Assembly: GCF_000417875.1 (NCBI RefSeq)
Contig: NW_006920886.1
Location: forward strand, 643,659 to 654,939
Source of the DNA: Pseudozyma flocculosa PF-1
Lineage: Eukaryota; Basidiomycota; Ustilaginomycetes; Ustilaginales; Ustilaginaceae
DNA: 11,281 nt
Direction: 5' to 3'
Numbering within the stretch: position 1 is the stretch's first letter; each line of letters starts with the position of its first letter. Shown in pieces: positions 1 to 8,164 of the stretch. The notes beneath the pieces were generated by a model. It was not told the origin of the DNA. It did no database searches and saw nothing but the letters and a program-made list of their open reading frames with translations. The position numbers were made by a program, and so were the translations under genes.

Positions 1-900
1 ACGGTCCGCCTTCGCCGCCCTCGTCCCCTCCCACCTCCCCCCCCCCCCCCCTTCCCGCCTCCCGCCCTAGACCCTTCCTGCGTCGTTGTTTGCTCTTCCT
101 ACTCTCTTGCTTCATCTGTTGCCCTCTCTACCAACTATACGACCCGGATGAAATACCAACAGACAAGAGTCTGTCCCGTACAGTAACGGAATTGCGAGGC
201 TGGGAGGTGGCTGTGAAACAAGGGAAGGCCAGTGCCACGCCAGCGTGCTCAGCCGCTTCGAGGGCGGGAGGTAAAGAGAGTGAAGAGATCGACCGCGTCA
301 CCGCTTGGTGCGCGCCGACGACCCCGAGGGCTCCGTCCAGTCCAGTCAGAACCGGGGCGGTGGGCCGTGTCCACCGTGCCTGACCAGGTCCATCACGACG
401 CCGTATCGCCATGCCAAGGCTGTCGGCGTCGTCGGCGGCGGAACGAGACCAGCGCAGGCAAAAGCGTTTCCACGCCGGCTTTGCGCGCCGTCTTCCCCTC
501 CCGCCGTTTTCGATGGGGCACCTGCCCCGCACCACAACGCCAGACCAGGAGGCCAGGCCCGTCTATCCGCTTGCAAGTCATCGCTCGCCTGCCAACGAGG
601 ACCTCTTGGGTTATGTGAGCAAGACATGTGCGGTGGCGGGCAGAGGGCCACGGTCCATCCGAACCTTACACGCCGCCTGCGCGCGCCGCAAAGATGGAAC
701 GCGTTCAGCGCAGCCGGTCTTGCGACAGCGCAGGCATGCCGGCGGCGAACACAAAGCCTGAGGGCACGTGGAGCGGGGTATTCATTCGGATCTGATATGG
801 TATCGCCCTCTTCCCACCACGCATTTCCATGCTCAACAATGGCGGCGGCCAGCACAGCACGGCACGGCATGACTGGGGGATGCGCGGCGCGGGGAGGCGC
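1..900. other. Intergenic / 3' flank, no supportable gene
   Basis: Nothing in this stretch can be supported as a gene. Open frames exist on both strands but they overlap one another, have arginine-, proline- and alanine-rich compositions typical of chance frames in GC-rich DNA, and contain no family motif I recognise. The right end lies just downstream of the stop codon of the minus-strand DUF1399 gene and must include its 3' UTR; no AATAAA is seen on that strand. The left end starts in a pyrimidine-rich stretch with a C15 tract, which could belong to the promoter or UTR of a gene outside the window. No tRNA-like B box was found. Confidence 0.6.
37..51. repeat. Poly-C tract (C15)
   Basis: Fifteen consecutive C residues lie within a pyrimidine-rich stretch at the left edge of the window. 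This is a homopolymer microsatellite, likely length-polymorphic and prone to sequencing error. No function can be assigned from the sequence. Confidence 0.9.
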
Positions 901-3888
901 TCAACATCCACCGCCACCGCCACCACCGCCGCCGCAGCCGCCACCACCGCCAAAACCACCGCCACCGCCACCGCCGCACCCTCCGCCGCCAAAACCGCCG
1001 CCGCCGCAGCCGCCAGCGCCAAACCCTCCTCCGCCGACACCGCCGCCACAGCCGGCCGCTCCGATCCCGGCGAACCCGATCGCGCCGGCCGTGTACATCG
1101 CTCCGTGCGACGCGATGTGCGACGACCGGTTCTCGTTTTCGATGTAGAGATGGGCGTGGACCGGCGAGTGGTAGAAGGGGTAAAGGCCCGGTTCGGCGTA
1201 CCCGAAGCTGCGAAGGCGATCATGGAAGAGAGAAAAGGAGAAGGACAGGACAGTCAAAGAGTCGGGTTGGTCAGCGGAGCCCGACCACGACGCGCTTCCG
1301 ATGCCAGGCGACGAGGCGACGAGGCCGACGCTCACACGAATGCGCTCTCGTGGCCGCCGCGGCGCTTGCCCGAGCGCCACCCTTGCTCCATCTCGGCCTT
1401 GATGGCCTCGTGCCTCTCGATGCCGTCCTTGAGGATGACGGCGTTGTGCGACGAAGGGTGGCTCTGCTCGAGCCACTGCCCGTTGTCGTCGGCCTGGTCG
1501 CCGGGCAGCGCCTTGCTCCTGCGCCACTTGGCCTTGAGCGAGCCCGCCTTGCCACCGTCGCCGGCGCCGCTGCTGCTTCCAAACAGGGTCTTGACCCGCG
1601 ATGCCGCGCTGGGCGCCTCGTAGGTGCAGCCGCACAGGCTGTACGGCTGGCCGTACTTGCTTCGCCACAGGCTCGCCGTCTTCTTAAAGGCATCCTTGAG
1701 CGCCCCCATCTCGACCGTGTCGTCGTCTGGAGGCGGTCGCCGGGGGGTGCGAGGTGCGAGGAAGCAGGCAGGCGGTCAAATGCGTTGATAAGGGTCAGCT
1801 CTAGATGTACCACGAACAACAAACGCAACGGCCTAGGCAGGGCTCGCAGGAGGGGGGACTCCACTCACGACCGACAAAGCGACCGACGCTGCGCTTGACG
1901 TCGTTGCGGTACTTGCGATTGAGCATGTGCGTGTGCCACGCGAGATCGATGTCGAGGGTCGGCGAAAGCATCATGGTGACGCCGTAGAGGAGGTTGAGCC
2001 AGCGATGGTAACGCACCAGACTCCGGGCCAGCAGGTCCTCCATGGGCTTGCTCTCCATGAGCTCGGGCGAGGCGTTGCTCCACCCGAGCTTCTGCATGTC
2101 GATGTTGAAGGCCGTCTGGCGCTTGACGGCCGCGCACATGTCGTACAGCCCCTCGCCAAACGCCGGCGCGGAGCCGTTGTCGTAGCAGCGCATGATGAGG
2201 GCGGTGCGCGCCAGGACGTGCTGGCGATCGCGTTCGGAGCGGAGCATGGGCCGCACCGCCGGTTCGACCGACTTGGCGGTGAGGTAGAGCTGGAAGTTGG
2301 ACATGCTGTAGGCCAAGTCGCGGCAGAGGTCGTCAATGTCGCACGTCTCGGTCCTGGCCAGGTTCTGCAGGATGGGGGGCTCGGTGGCCCCGGACGGCTT
2401 CTCGTGGTCAAAGACGGGCTGGAAGACAAACTCGCCGATCCGGTCGTCGTCGAGCTTGGCGCCCGTGTAGGGATGGAGCGAGCTGCCGGCCATGAAGAAG
2501 CACTCGGAATGCACGCCCGTCTGCGGGTCGACCTCGGAGCGGCCGGGGCTTTTGCGCCATCGATCAAAGTCGAGCAGGAAGCGCGCAGTCTGGAGCGTGT
2601 CTGCCGAGATGGCCTGGGCGCAGCGGCCTCGAGGGCCATTGCTGCCGCACTGGCGCGTCCACCCGTTCTCGCCGATGCCCTTGTCGGCGGCGGCCTTGCC
2701 TCGGCCGGTCCAGGGGACAAAGGTCTTGGCCCTGCAGCGCGGGCAGGCGACGCGCAGGCCAAAGTTGGTGCCGCCGTGGACCTCCTGGGCGGCGCTCGGG
2801 TAGGCTGAGGGGGGCTGGAGCGGGAGGTGGTAGGGCTGGGCGCAGTCTGCTGCGGCCGTGACGTGGTCCTCCCAGTAGGCGACGGCGGCGTCGATGCGGG
2901 CGAGGGCGAGCGAGTTGGGGTCGATGCGCTCGGCGAGCTGGGCGAGAGGGTAGGAAAAGTACGAGATGAGGCGGCGCGAGGGCATGCGGACGCCGTCGTC
3001 GCGCATGCGGCGCGGGTTGAGGAAGTAGCTGTGCAGCACCAGCGCGACGTCGAGCGGGGGCAGGACGTGGTCCGGCAGCACGCCCGTGTCCCTGGCGGCG
3101 TCGAGGAGCGGGTCGTCGAGCAGGAGGACGCGCGTGAGCCACAGCTCGAGGCGGTGGGCTGCGCGCGAGAGGTAGATGGCCCAGCGACGCTCGCGCTGCA
3201 GCTGGAGCGACATTTCGCGGATGGCACGGTCGACGGCGGCGGGGTCGGTGGGATGTGCGGCATTGGCGCCCAACGACGACGACAACAGCGGCGGCGGCGG
3301 GTCGGCCGTGGGCGTGTAGGGCGGGGGAGCAGAGTCGATTCCGGCCTCGGGGTCTCGGGCTCCAGCCTCGATGCTGGCGGGCAAGGGCGGGTAGGAGTGC
3401 AGCTCGACCTCGTCCTGGACGGCGAGCTTGAGGCGGTCAAAGAGGTTGAGGAGCTTGAGGTGGTTGCGCATGTCGTCGGTCGAGACAAAGGGCATGGTGG
3501 TGACGTGGCCGACGCGGATGCCGCGGGCGAGCGTCTGCTGGACCAGGCGGTTCTCTTGGTCGCTGAGCGGCGGACCGAGGGCGGGGACGGGTGCAGAGGG
3601 GGCGGTGGCGCTGGCGGTGGCGGTGGCGGTGGTGGTGGCCTCGACCGGTGGCGTCGCTGGTCCCGCCTCGTCGGACTCGGTCTGGGGCGTCGAGGAGGCG
3701 CTGCCGCTCGAGTTGGAGGCGTCATTGCCGTCGCAGCTGCTGCTGCCCGCGCTGGTGGCGATGGCAGAGGCGGAGGCGGAGGCGGAGGCGGAGCTGCTAG
3801 AGGCGTGGCTGGGGTGGTTGGACAGGCTGCCATAGGTTGGCGGAGGCGCCCGCGGGGGCGGCTGCTGTGCGGTCGTGGCCGCCGACAT
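901..3888 (-). CDS. DUF1399 / glycine-rich domain-containing (GRDP-like) protein, 3 exons, 905 aa
   Basis: Exons on the minus strand are 3888-1869, 1726-1336 and 1207-901. Introns of 142 nt (GTGAGT...CAG) and 128 nt (GTGAGC...CAG) join in phase to give 905 residues. The ATG at 3888 follows GCCACC and is the first ATG downstream of the TATATA box at 4082. Residues 1-110 are Ser/Ala/Thr/Pro-rich and probably disordered. The DUF1399-type core runs from about residue 140 to 800: a first histidine motif, VLHSYFLNP, at 284-292; a CxxC...Cx8C cluster (C382, C385, C414, C423); and the family hallmark DIDLAWHTHMLN, with W651-H652-T653-H654. Splicing exon 1 to exon 2 restores GRFVGHDDTVE followed by YGQPYSLCGC, as expected for this family, which confirms the first intron. 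Exon 3 encodes a His-containing segment and a glycine-rich tail (857-905) with five regularly spaced cysteines, the last being the C-terminal residue. Plant GRDP proteins are linked to stress responses; the fungal role is unknown. No signal peptide is evident. Confidence 0.9.
904..1050 (-). repeat. Glycine-rich, cysteine-punctuated coding repeat
   Basis: This GCC/ACC-rich DNA encodes residues 857-905 of the DUF1399 protein. Almost all residues are Gly, with Cys at 857, 871, 881, 895 and 905 (steps of 14, 10, 14, 10), three Phe and single Val and Ala residues. Glycine-rich C-termini are known in GRDP-like proteins. The low-complexity DNA probably evolves by repeat slippage, but the cysteine spacing is more regular than simple slippage of one codon would give. 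Confidence 0.85.
3764..3793. repeat. GCGGAG hexanucleotide repeat (5 copies, first imperfect)
   Basis: Five tandem hexamers, the first being GCAGAG, lie inside exon 1 of the minus-strand DUF1399 gene. They encode alternating Ser-Ala in the disordered N-terminus, at about residues 32-41. The unit length keeps the frame, so length variation would be tolerated. Confidence 0.85.
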
Positions 3889-4081
3889 GGTGGCGGTGGC
3901 GGCAGTGGCGGTGGCCTACTCGGCGAGAGTTGGCGGACTGGCCCCTGATCCTTGTCGAGAGTGGCAGATGAGGGAGGAGTGGCAGATACGGGAGGCTAGC
4001 CTGGGTCTTGCAACGGGATAGGCGAGGCGAGGGGGGCAGGCCGAAGATGGACGCGGGGTCACGATCATGGCGAGCGGCCAT

Positions 4082-4089
4082 CTATATAG
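4082..4089 (-). promoter_or_regulatory. Candidate TATA box for DUF1399 gene
   Basis: CTATATAG is self-complementary and lies 194 nt upstream of the ATG at 3888. Initiation about 30 nt downstream would give a leader of roughly 160 nt with no upstream ATG, since no CAT trinucleotide occurs on the plus strand between 3889 and about 4060. The motif is symmetric, so it does not itself set direction; gene orientation suggests leftward use. No transcript evidence is available. Confidence 0.5.
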
Positions 4090-4167
4090 TCGGCCTTTCG
4101 GCAGCGCCATCGAGAGACGCGGGGAGCACGACAAGAGGCCGACGGCTGCTCGTGGTCTGGCGGACGG

Positions 4168-4188
4168 GGTACTGTACTGCACAGTACC
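4168..4188. repeat. Perfect 8-bp inverted repeat with 5-nt spacer
   Basis: GGTACTGT and ACAGTACC flank the spacer ACTGC. The site is about 80 bp upstream of the TATATA box of the DUF1399 gene. The symmetry would fit a dimeric transcription-factor site or a small hairpin, but no known factor is assigned. Confidence 0.5.
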
Positions 4189-4229
4189 GGCAGCCTATTC
4201 GCTTGAGCGTCGTGGTCCGCCGGGCCCTC

Positions 4230-4235
<6 letters not shown>

Positions 4236-4265
<30 letters not shown>
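4236..4265. repeat. (GCC)10 trinucleotide microsatellite
   Basis: Ten perfect GCC units lie in the divergent intergenic region. This is a simple sequence repeat and creates spurious Ala, Pro or Gly runs in all frames. Confidence 0.9.
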
Positions 4266-4266
<1 letters not shown>

Positions 4267-5563
4267 ACCAAGATGCGTGGGGCAAGGGGGCAACGCAGGC
4301 GGAGGCAGAGATGCGAGCCGGCGGCGGGCGGAGCAATCGTCGTGCCTGAGCCAAAGAGGGCAGCGATACGGGAGCGTCTCCCAAAGGGTGGTGGCAGGCA
4401 GGCAAGCCGTCGCTCCGAGCGGAGCGGAGCGTCGAGGTGCGGCCTTGCCCTCTGAGCTCCCCGTGGCCATGGGCACAAGCACGCCCTCTTTTGTTCTTTG
4501 CTCGCCTTGATGCACGCTCGGCTCAACGGCTTCCGCGCAGCGACATCTGTCCGAGGAGCACAGAGCAGACAGGCCTGGCGGGGCCCACTTTGACGGCGCA
4601 GATGATATCGTACGTAGCGAGCAAAGCCTCGGCCCGGCGAGACAAGGCCTATCTTGTGACTGCCAGGCAGCGCGGGCAGTAGTGGGTGTAGCCACCCCCC
4701 TCGCCACCGTCGTCGTCCAAGACGATGCTCAGCCGCCCAATCTCCTTGCGCCCAGCGATCAATCTGAATGGTCACAGCGCTGCCTGCCAACGCCAAACTA
4801 AGACTGGCAGACGAACCCAAGGCGACCGAGCACGGGCACCGACTGAGCGCGCAGCCGGCCAGGGCGAGCGAGGGTCGCTGGCCACCTCGCTTTCGTCTCG
4901 GCCGGGTCAAAGGGCGTCTCTCAAATCACCCGCGGCTCCGCTCATTCTCACTCCCCTCGCACTCGTCATATCGCCATCGGGCATGCCTCAAAGAGGGCCT
5001 GTGCACCCACGCCGCCGGGTGGAGAAGGGCCAGCAGGCTCGCTAGGCAGGGGGCTGAGGCGGTGTCGCAGGCTACGGTGGGCCAAAGTCAGGCCGGCCGG
5101 CTGCCAAGGGCGAGGAAAAGCTAGCCCGCCAGGCTGCTTTGCCCGCCTGCGCCTCAACCTGCGTCTGCGCCCGCACGCCGGCCAGACCGCGCGTCATTCT
5201 TGATTCCCTCATGGACGGCGGCGACGACGGCGGCAGCTTCCATCCTTCCTCGTCTTCCATCGCATCGCCTTCTGACTACACTGTCCCTCGCTCGATCGTC
5301 CCCTCTTGCCCGGATACCACCATCCTCGATATTTTCGCCGTCGGTAGCAGCAAGTAGCCCCATCAACCACCGCAGCACCGCACCGCCCTTGCACTCGCAC
5401 CTCGAGGATCCTCGTCATCTTCGTCCGTCGCATCGAACAAGCAAAGCCAAAGCCAACCGCGGCCGCCTCTCGTGCTCAAAACACGCTGGCGTACAGCCCT
5501 GCCTCGCCCCTGCCCTACTTCCTCTCGGCTTTAACAGCGGCCCACGCTAAAGCTCTTCTCGCC

Positions 5564-6891
5564 ATGGTGAGCAGGCCGCTGCCGCCGCATCTCGACATGA
5601 GCTCTCCGTCTCGCCGCGGATGGTCGTCGTCACGCCGCTAAACGCCCGCTCCCCCTCTACTCCATCCTCACCCTCCTCCACCCGGTCGCAGGCACGACCC
5701 TCGGCGTCGACCCCGCACCTCATCTGGGCGGCGGGCCACTTTCTCTGCTTCTTTGCCGGCCTCCGCTACCTCCTCGCCACCGTCATGCTCGGAACCACCA
5801 GCGGCGGCCTCGCACGCTGGTACGCAGCCACCTACATCGGAGCCATCACCAGCTACTGCGTCGTCGTATACAAGAGCTTTGGCGTGAGTGGCCGCATAGG
5901 CGCCATCGCCCGCTTCACAGTCCAGCCTGGCCTGCCCGCAGAACCGCAGCTGATCCCCCCTCTCCACGTGCCCACGTCGCAACGCGGCCCCACACCCGCC
6001 TTCCTCGGCCTCTGACGCACAACAGGTGCCGCAGCTGTCGCGACCCTACATCCAGCGCGCGCTGATGGACGAAAACGTCCAGTACCTCTTCCTCGCCCTC
6101 TACTGGTTCATGACCAAGCCCATCTTTGGTGAGCCGGCAGCGCACATGAGCAGCGCCATTGCCCAGAGACGAGCGCCGTTCTGACGGCATCCATCTCGCT
6201 CCCCCTGACCCAACCTTCCCCTGGAAACCGCCGCAGTCACCCTGATCCCCTACGTGACCTTTTCGCTCTTCCACGTCCTCACCTTTGTGCGCACCACCGT
6301 CATCCCGATGGCGTTCCCCTCGGCCACCCCTGCTCCTGCCGCGGCCGGCGGCAACGCGGCACCCGCGCAGCCCGCCAGCGCCCCCGCCAAGGCGGCCAAG
6401 GTGATCCAGGGCTGGGTCAAGGCCAACTACGACCCCGCGATGCGGTTTGTGGCGTACGCCGAGGTGGCCATCTTTGCGCGGGTGCTGTTTGGCGCGCTCC
6501 TCTTCCGCAACAGCCTGCTGGCGCCGCTGTTTTACGCCCACTTCCTGCGCCTGCGCTTCTACATGAGCTCGTTTACGCGCGCCGCGTTCCAGCACGTCAA
6601 GACGGTGCTCGACGGATACACGCAGCACCAGAGCTGCCCGCCCGTGGTGCGCAAGGCGTACCTGACCCTGACCGACCTGGTGAGTGGGCGCCGCGGTGGT
6701 GGCCTGCGCTCCAGCCCTGCGAGGCGATGCAGAGGGGCTGACTGTTTGGCTTGGCGTCGTTACCTTGCACTTGGCCCCGACAGATTTCTCGCTACGCCAG
6801 CTCTGTGCTGAGCGTGCAGAACCAGGGCGCCCAGCCTGCTGCTGCGGCGGGCAACGCAGGAGCCGGTGCGGGAGCTGCGCCCCGACGATGA
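5564..6891 (+). CDS. TMEM33: TMEM33 / Pom33 / Tts1-family ER and nuclear-envelope membrane protein, 5 exons, 282 aa
   Basis: Proposed exons are 5564-5566, 5692-5883, 6026-6128, 6237-6679 and 6784-6891, giving 282 residues, close to the usual 245-280 of the family. Introns of 125, 142, 108 and 104 nt all have GTGAGT or GTGAGC donors and CAG acceptors, with CTGAC-like branch sites in introns 2-4, and all join in frame. Hydrophobic segments lie at about residues 11-34, 44-62, 83-100 and 102-117, with further membrane-associating helices near 168-195. The block SCPPVVRKAYLTLTDL (232-247), joined by the last splice to ISRYASSV, matches the conserved C-terminal block of TMEM33 (CPxxVR...ISR). The family shapes ER tubules and, in yeasts, supports nuclear pore distribution (Pom33, Tts1). 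The short C-terminus is Ala/Gly-rich and ends in RR. Alternative start: the ATG at 5620, inside intron 1 and in the same frame as exon 2, would replace Met1 with a 25-residue Ser/Pro-rich N-terminus. The ATG-only exon is preferred because 5564 is the first ATG after 5211 and is followed directly by a consensus donor. Confidence 0.92.
5567..5691 (+). other. Candidate intron interrupting immediately after the start codon
   Basis: The sequence ATG|GTGAGC at 5564 is followed 125 nt later by GTCGCAG|GCACGA, which is in frame with the rest of the TMEM33-family protein; CGCTAAAC, about 50 nt before the acceptor, could be the branch site. If the intron is retained, translation from 5564 reads 25 codons and stops at TAA (5639-5641). 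The alternative is that 5620 is the true start and this is not an intron. Confidence 0.65.
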
Positions 6892-7075
6892 GCGCGAGGT
6901 CGAGGTGTGGGGGGCAGACGACGAGAGGCGCCTCGCCGGGTGTCGCGCGCGATGCCAGCCAAGCGAGGGGCCGTGGCACGACGAGATGCGACGGCGGAGG
7001 CCTGTCGGGATGTACAGGCAGCAGAGTCGTCCTGCTGGTGCTGGAAGCAGAGCGGCCGATGCGCTCGCGGCCGTT

Positions 7076-7111
7076 GTCGATGTCGATGTCGATGTCGTTG
7101 TCGAGGTCGAC
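7076..7111. repeat. GTCGNN hexamer array (6 copies)
   Basis: Six tandem hexamers: three GTCGAT, then GTCGTT, GTCGAG and GTCGAC. In one plus frame it reads Val-Asp repeats and in one minus frame Ile-Asp repeats. It lies in the probable 3' region of the TMEM33-family gene. Confidence 0.85.
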
Positions 7112-7621
7112 AATGCAATTGTGGGACGCCTCGATGTGGCCATCAATCATCCGCAGCAAGTGGAAGAGGACGTGGGCCATGCCAAGAGTGGGGGGCGCGA
7201 GCCGGAGGGTGGTTGATGCGACGACGAATGGCGGCCCTCGTTTGCCTCGAAGCAGCCAAGTGTCGAGGAGTCGAGCGCATGGAAAAGGAAGACATGACCG
7301 GATGTAAATGTGAGCAAAGGCCGCATCGATGACGGGTCGGTCGATGTTGAGCCAAAGACGTCTCGAGGGCATGTATGGGTGTGGTCTGTGGGCGGCGCAC
7401 GTTCGGGGGGGCTGCAGGCTGGGCGCGCAGTCAAGGCAGGGTCTCTCCCCCGCAAACGCACGCTGCTCGCCTGGCTGGGCTGACGGCTGATGATGCCTCC
7501 ACCCGCTTTGCTCGCTCGCTCGCCGCGCGCTGCTTGCCACCGCACTGACTCGACTCGACCCGACCCCATCCCGACCCCAACCCCGCCACTTGCAACCCCA
7601 CCTTGTTGGCCCTTTTCCCCA

Positions 7622-7669
7622 CACCACCACCACCACCACCACCACCACCACCACCACCACCACCACCAC
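7622..7669. repeat. (CAC)16 trinucleotide microsatellite
   Basis: Sixteen perfect CAC units, about 0.5 kb upstream of the GTPBP-like start codon. It gives rise to poly-His, poly-Pro and poly-Val runs in chance frames. It is likely to vary in length between strains. Confidence 0.95.
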
Positions 7670-8047
7670 TGCTGCCATCCACCGACTTGACCGATTTTGC
7701 TCTCTGCTCTCGCCATCGCCACTACCCCGCCCTTCCCTCCTCGCATCGCCGTCGCCGTAGCCCCCAGCACACTGGCCTTTCGACATTCAGGGATCCCTCC
7801 CCTATCTCCCGCACGACCTCATCGACCATCTGCACCGACATCCGCCCTCGCGCCTACTACCACTCATCGACCGATATTCCCGCCTTTCGGGTTGCTTTTC
7901 CTCACCCTCGACAACATCCTCTCCTCTGTCCACTCGTCCGCAGCGCCGTCTCGACCTCTGCAGCAGCAACGCCACCCGCTTCGCCCCTCACCCTCTTGCC
8001 CCCGCCCTCCATACCCACGGCCATGATCGACCGGATACGCCTCGTCG

Positions 8048-8053
8048 TATAAA
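8048..8053 (+). promoter_or_regulatory. Candidate TATA box for GTPBP-like gene
   Basis: TATAAA lies 112 nt upstream of the bases preceding the ATG at 8165. Initiation about 30 nt downstream would leave a leader of roughly 85 nt. No ATG occurs between the box and 8165, so 8165 would be the first start codon on the transcript. This is the main support for the chosen start. Confidence 0.55.
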
Positions 8054-8164
8054 CCCAGCCAACCCCATACATCGCCACATCACTCGGCTTGCAATCTGCC
8101 GTCCCCCGCCTCATCACGGCCCACTTTCCTGGCCTTGTTCCGGGCCTGCCCAACCGCGCCTGGC

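Larger units (their letters stand above)
3889..5563. other. Divergent intergenic region
   Basis: This 1.7 kb stretch separates the divergently transcribed DUF1399 gene (left, minus) and TMEM33-family gene (right, plus), so both promoters lie here. It contains a TATATA box for the left gene, a (GCC)10 tract and a perfect 8-bp inverted repeat. The last 200 bases before 5564 are C- and T-rich with no TATA box, as in many fungal promoters and leaders. Open frames in the region, including a 281-codon minus frame ending at 4065, have proline/arginine/glycine-rich chance composition and no recognised domain. A 48-codon plus-strand frame starting at the ATG at 5211 could be an upstream ORF if transcription of the right gene begins that far upstream. 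Confidence 0.6.
6892..8047. other. Intergenic region between TMEM33-family and GTPBP-like genes
   Basis: This region must hold the 3' UTR of the TMEM33-family gene and the upstream promoter of the GTPBP-like gene. Clear contents are a GTCGNN hexamer array and a perfect (CAC)16 tract. Pyrimidine-rich DNA follows from about 7670. Several open frames on both strands are driven by these repeats and have no recognised domain. A minus-strand stretch from 7372 to about 7050 has somewhat coding-like codons (see findings) but no homology I can name. The plus-strand frame of about 150 codons ending at 8052 is treated as non-coding because it is low-complexity and ends at the TATAAA box. Confidence 0.55.

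Noticed and set aside
641..672. Possible tRNA B-box-like string on the minus strand
   Set aside because: GGTTCGGAT departs from GGTTCGANNCC and no acceptor stem or anticodon arm could be found around it.
305..1147. 280-codon plus-strand frame with a long proline run
   Set aside because: The proline run is the complement of the glycine-rich exon 3 of the DUF1399 gene, and the rest has no recognised motif.
1927..3948. Plus-strand open frames of 293 and 373 codons opposite the DUF1399 gene
   Set aside because: They are antisense shadows of a GC-rich coding exon, rich in Gly, Val and Arg, without homology, while the minus strand has family motifs and in-frame splicing.
4065..4910. 281-codon minus-strand open frame in the divergent region
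   Set aside because: Its composition is chance-like (Arg, Pro, Cys and a poly-Gly run from the GCC repeat), and it spans the TATATA box and the inverted repeat.
5915..7786. Long 623-codon minus-strand open frame
   Set aside because: It runs antisense through exons and introns of the well-supported TMEM33-family gene and then through the (CAC)16 tract as poly-Val. No domain is recognised. Only the sub-stretch at about 7050-7372 is kept as a weak finding.
7603..8052. Plus-strand frame with poly-Pro upstream of the GTPBP-like gene
   Set aside because: It is driven by the CAC repeat and pyrimidine-rich DNA, ends at the TATAAA box and is not in the frame of the GTPBP-like protein.
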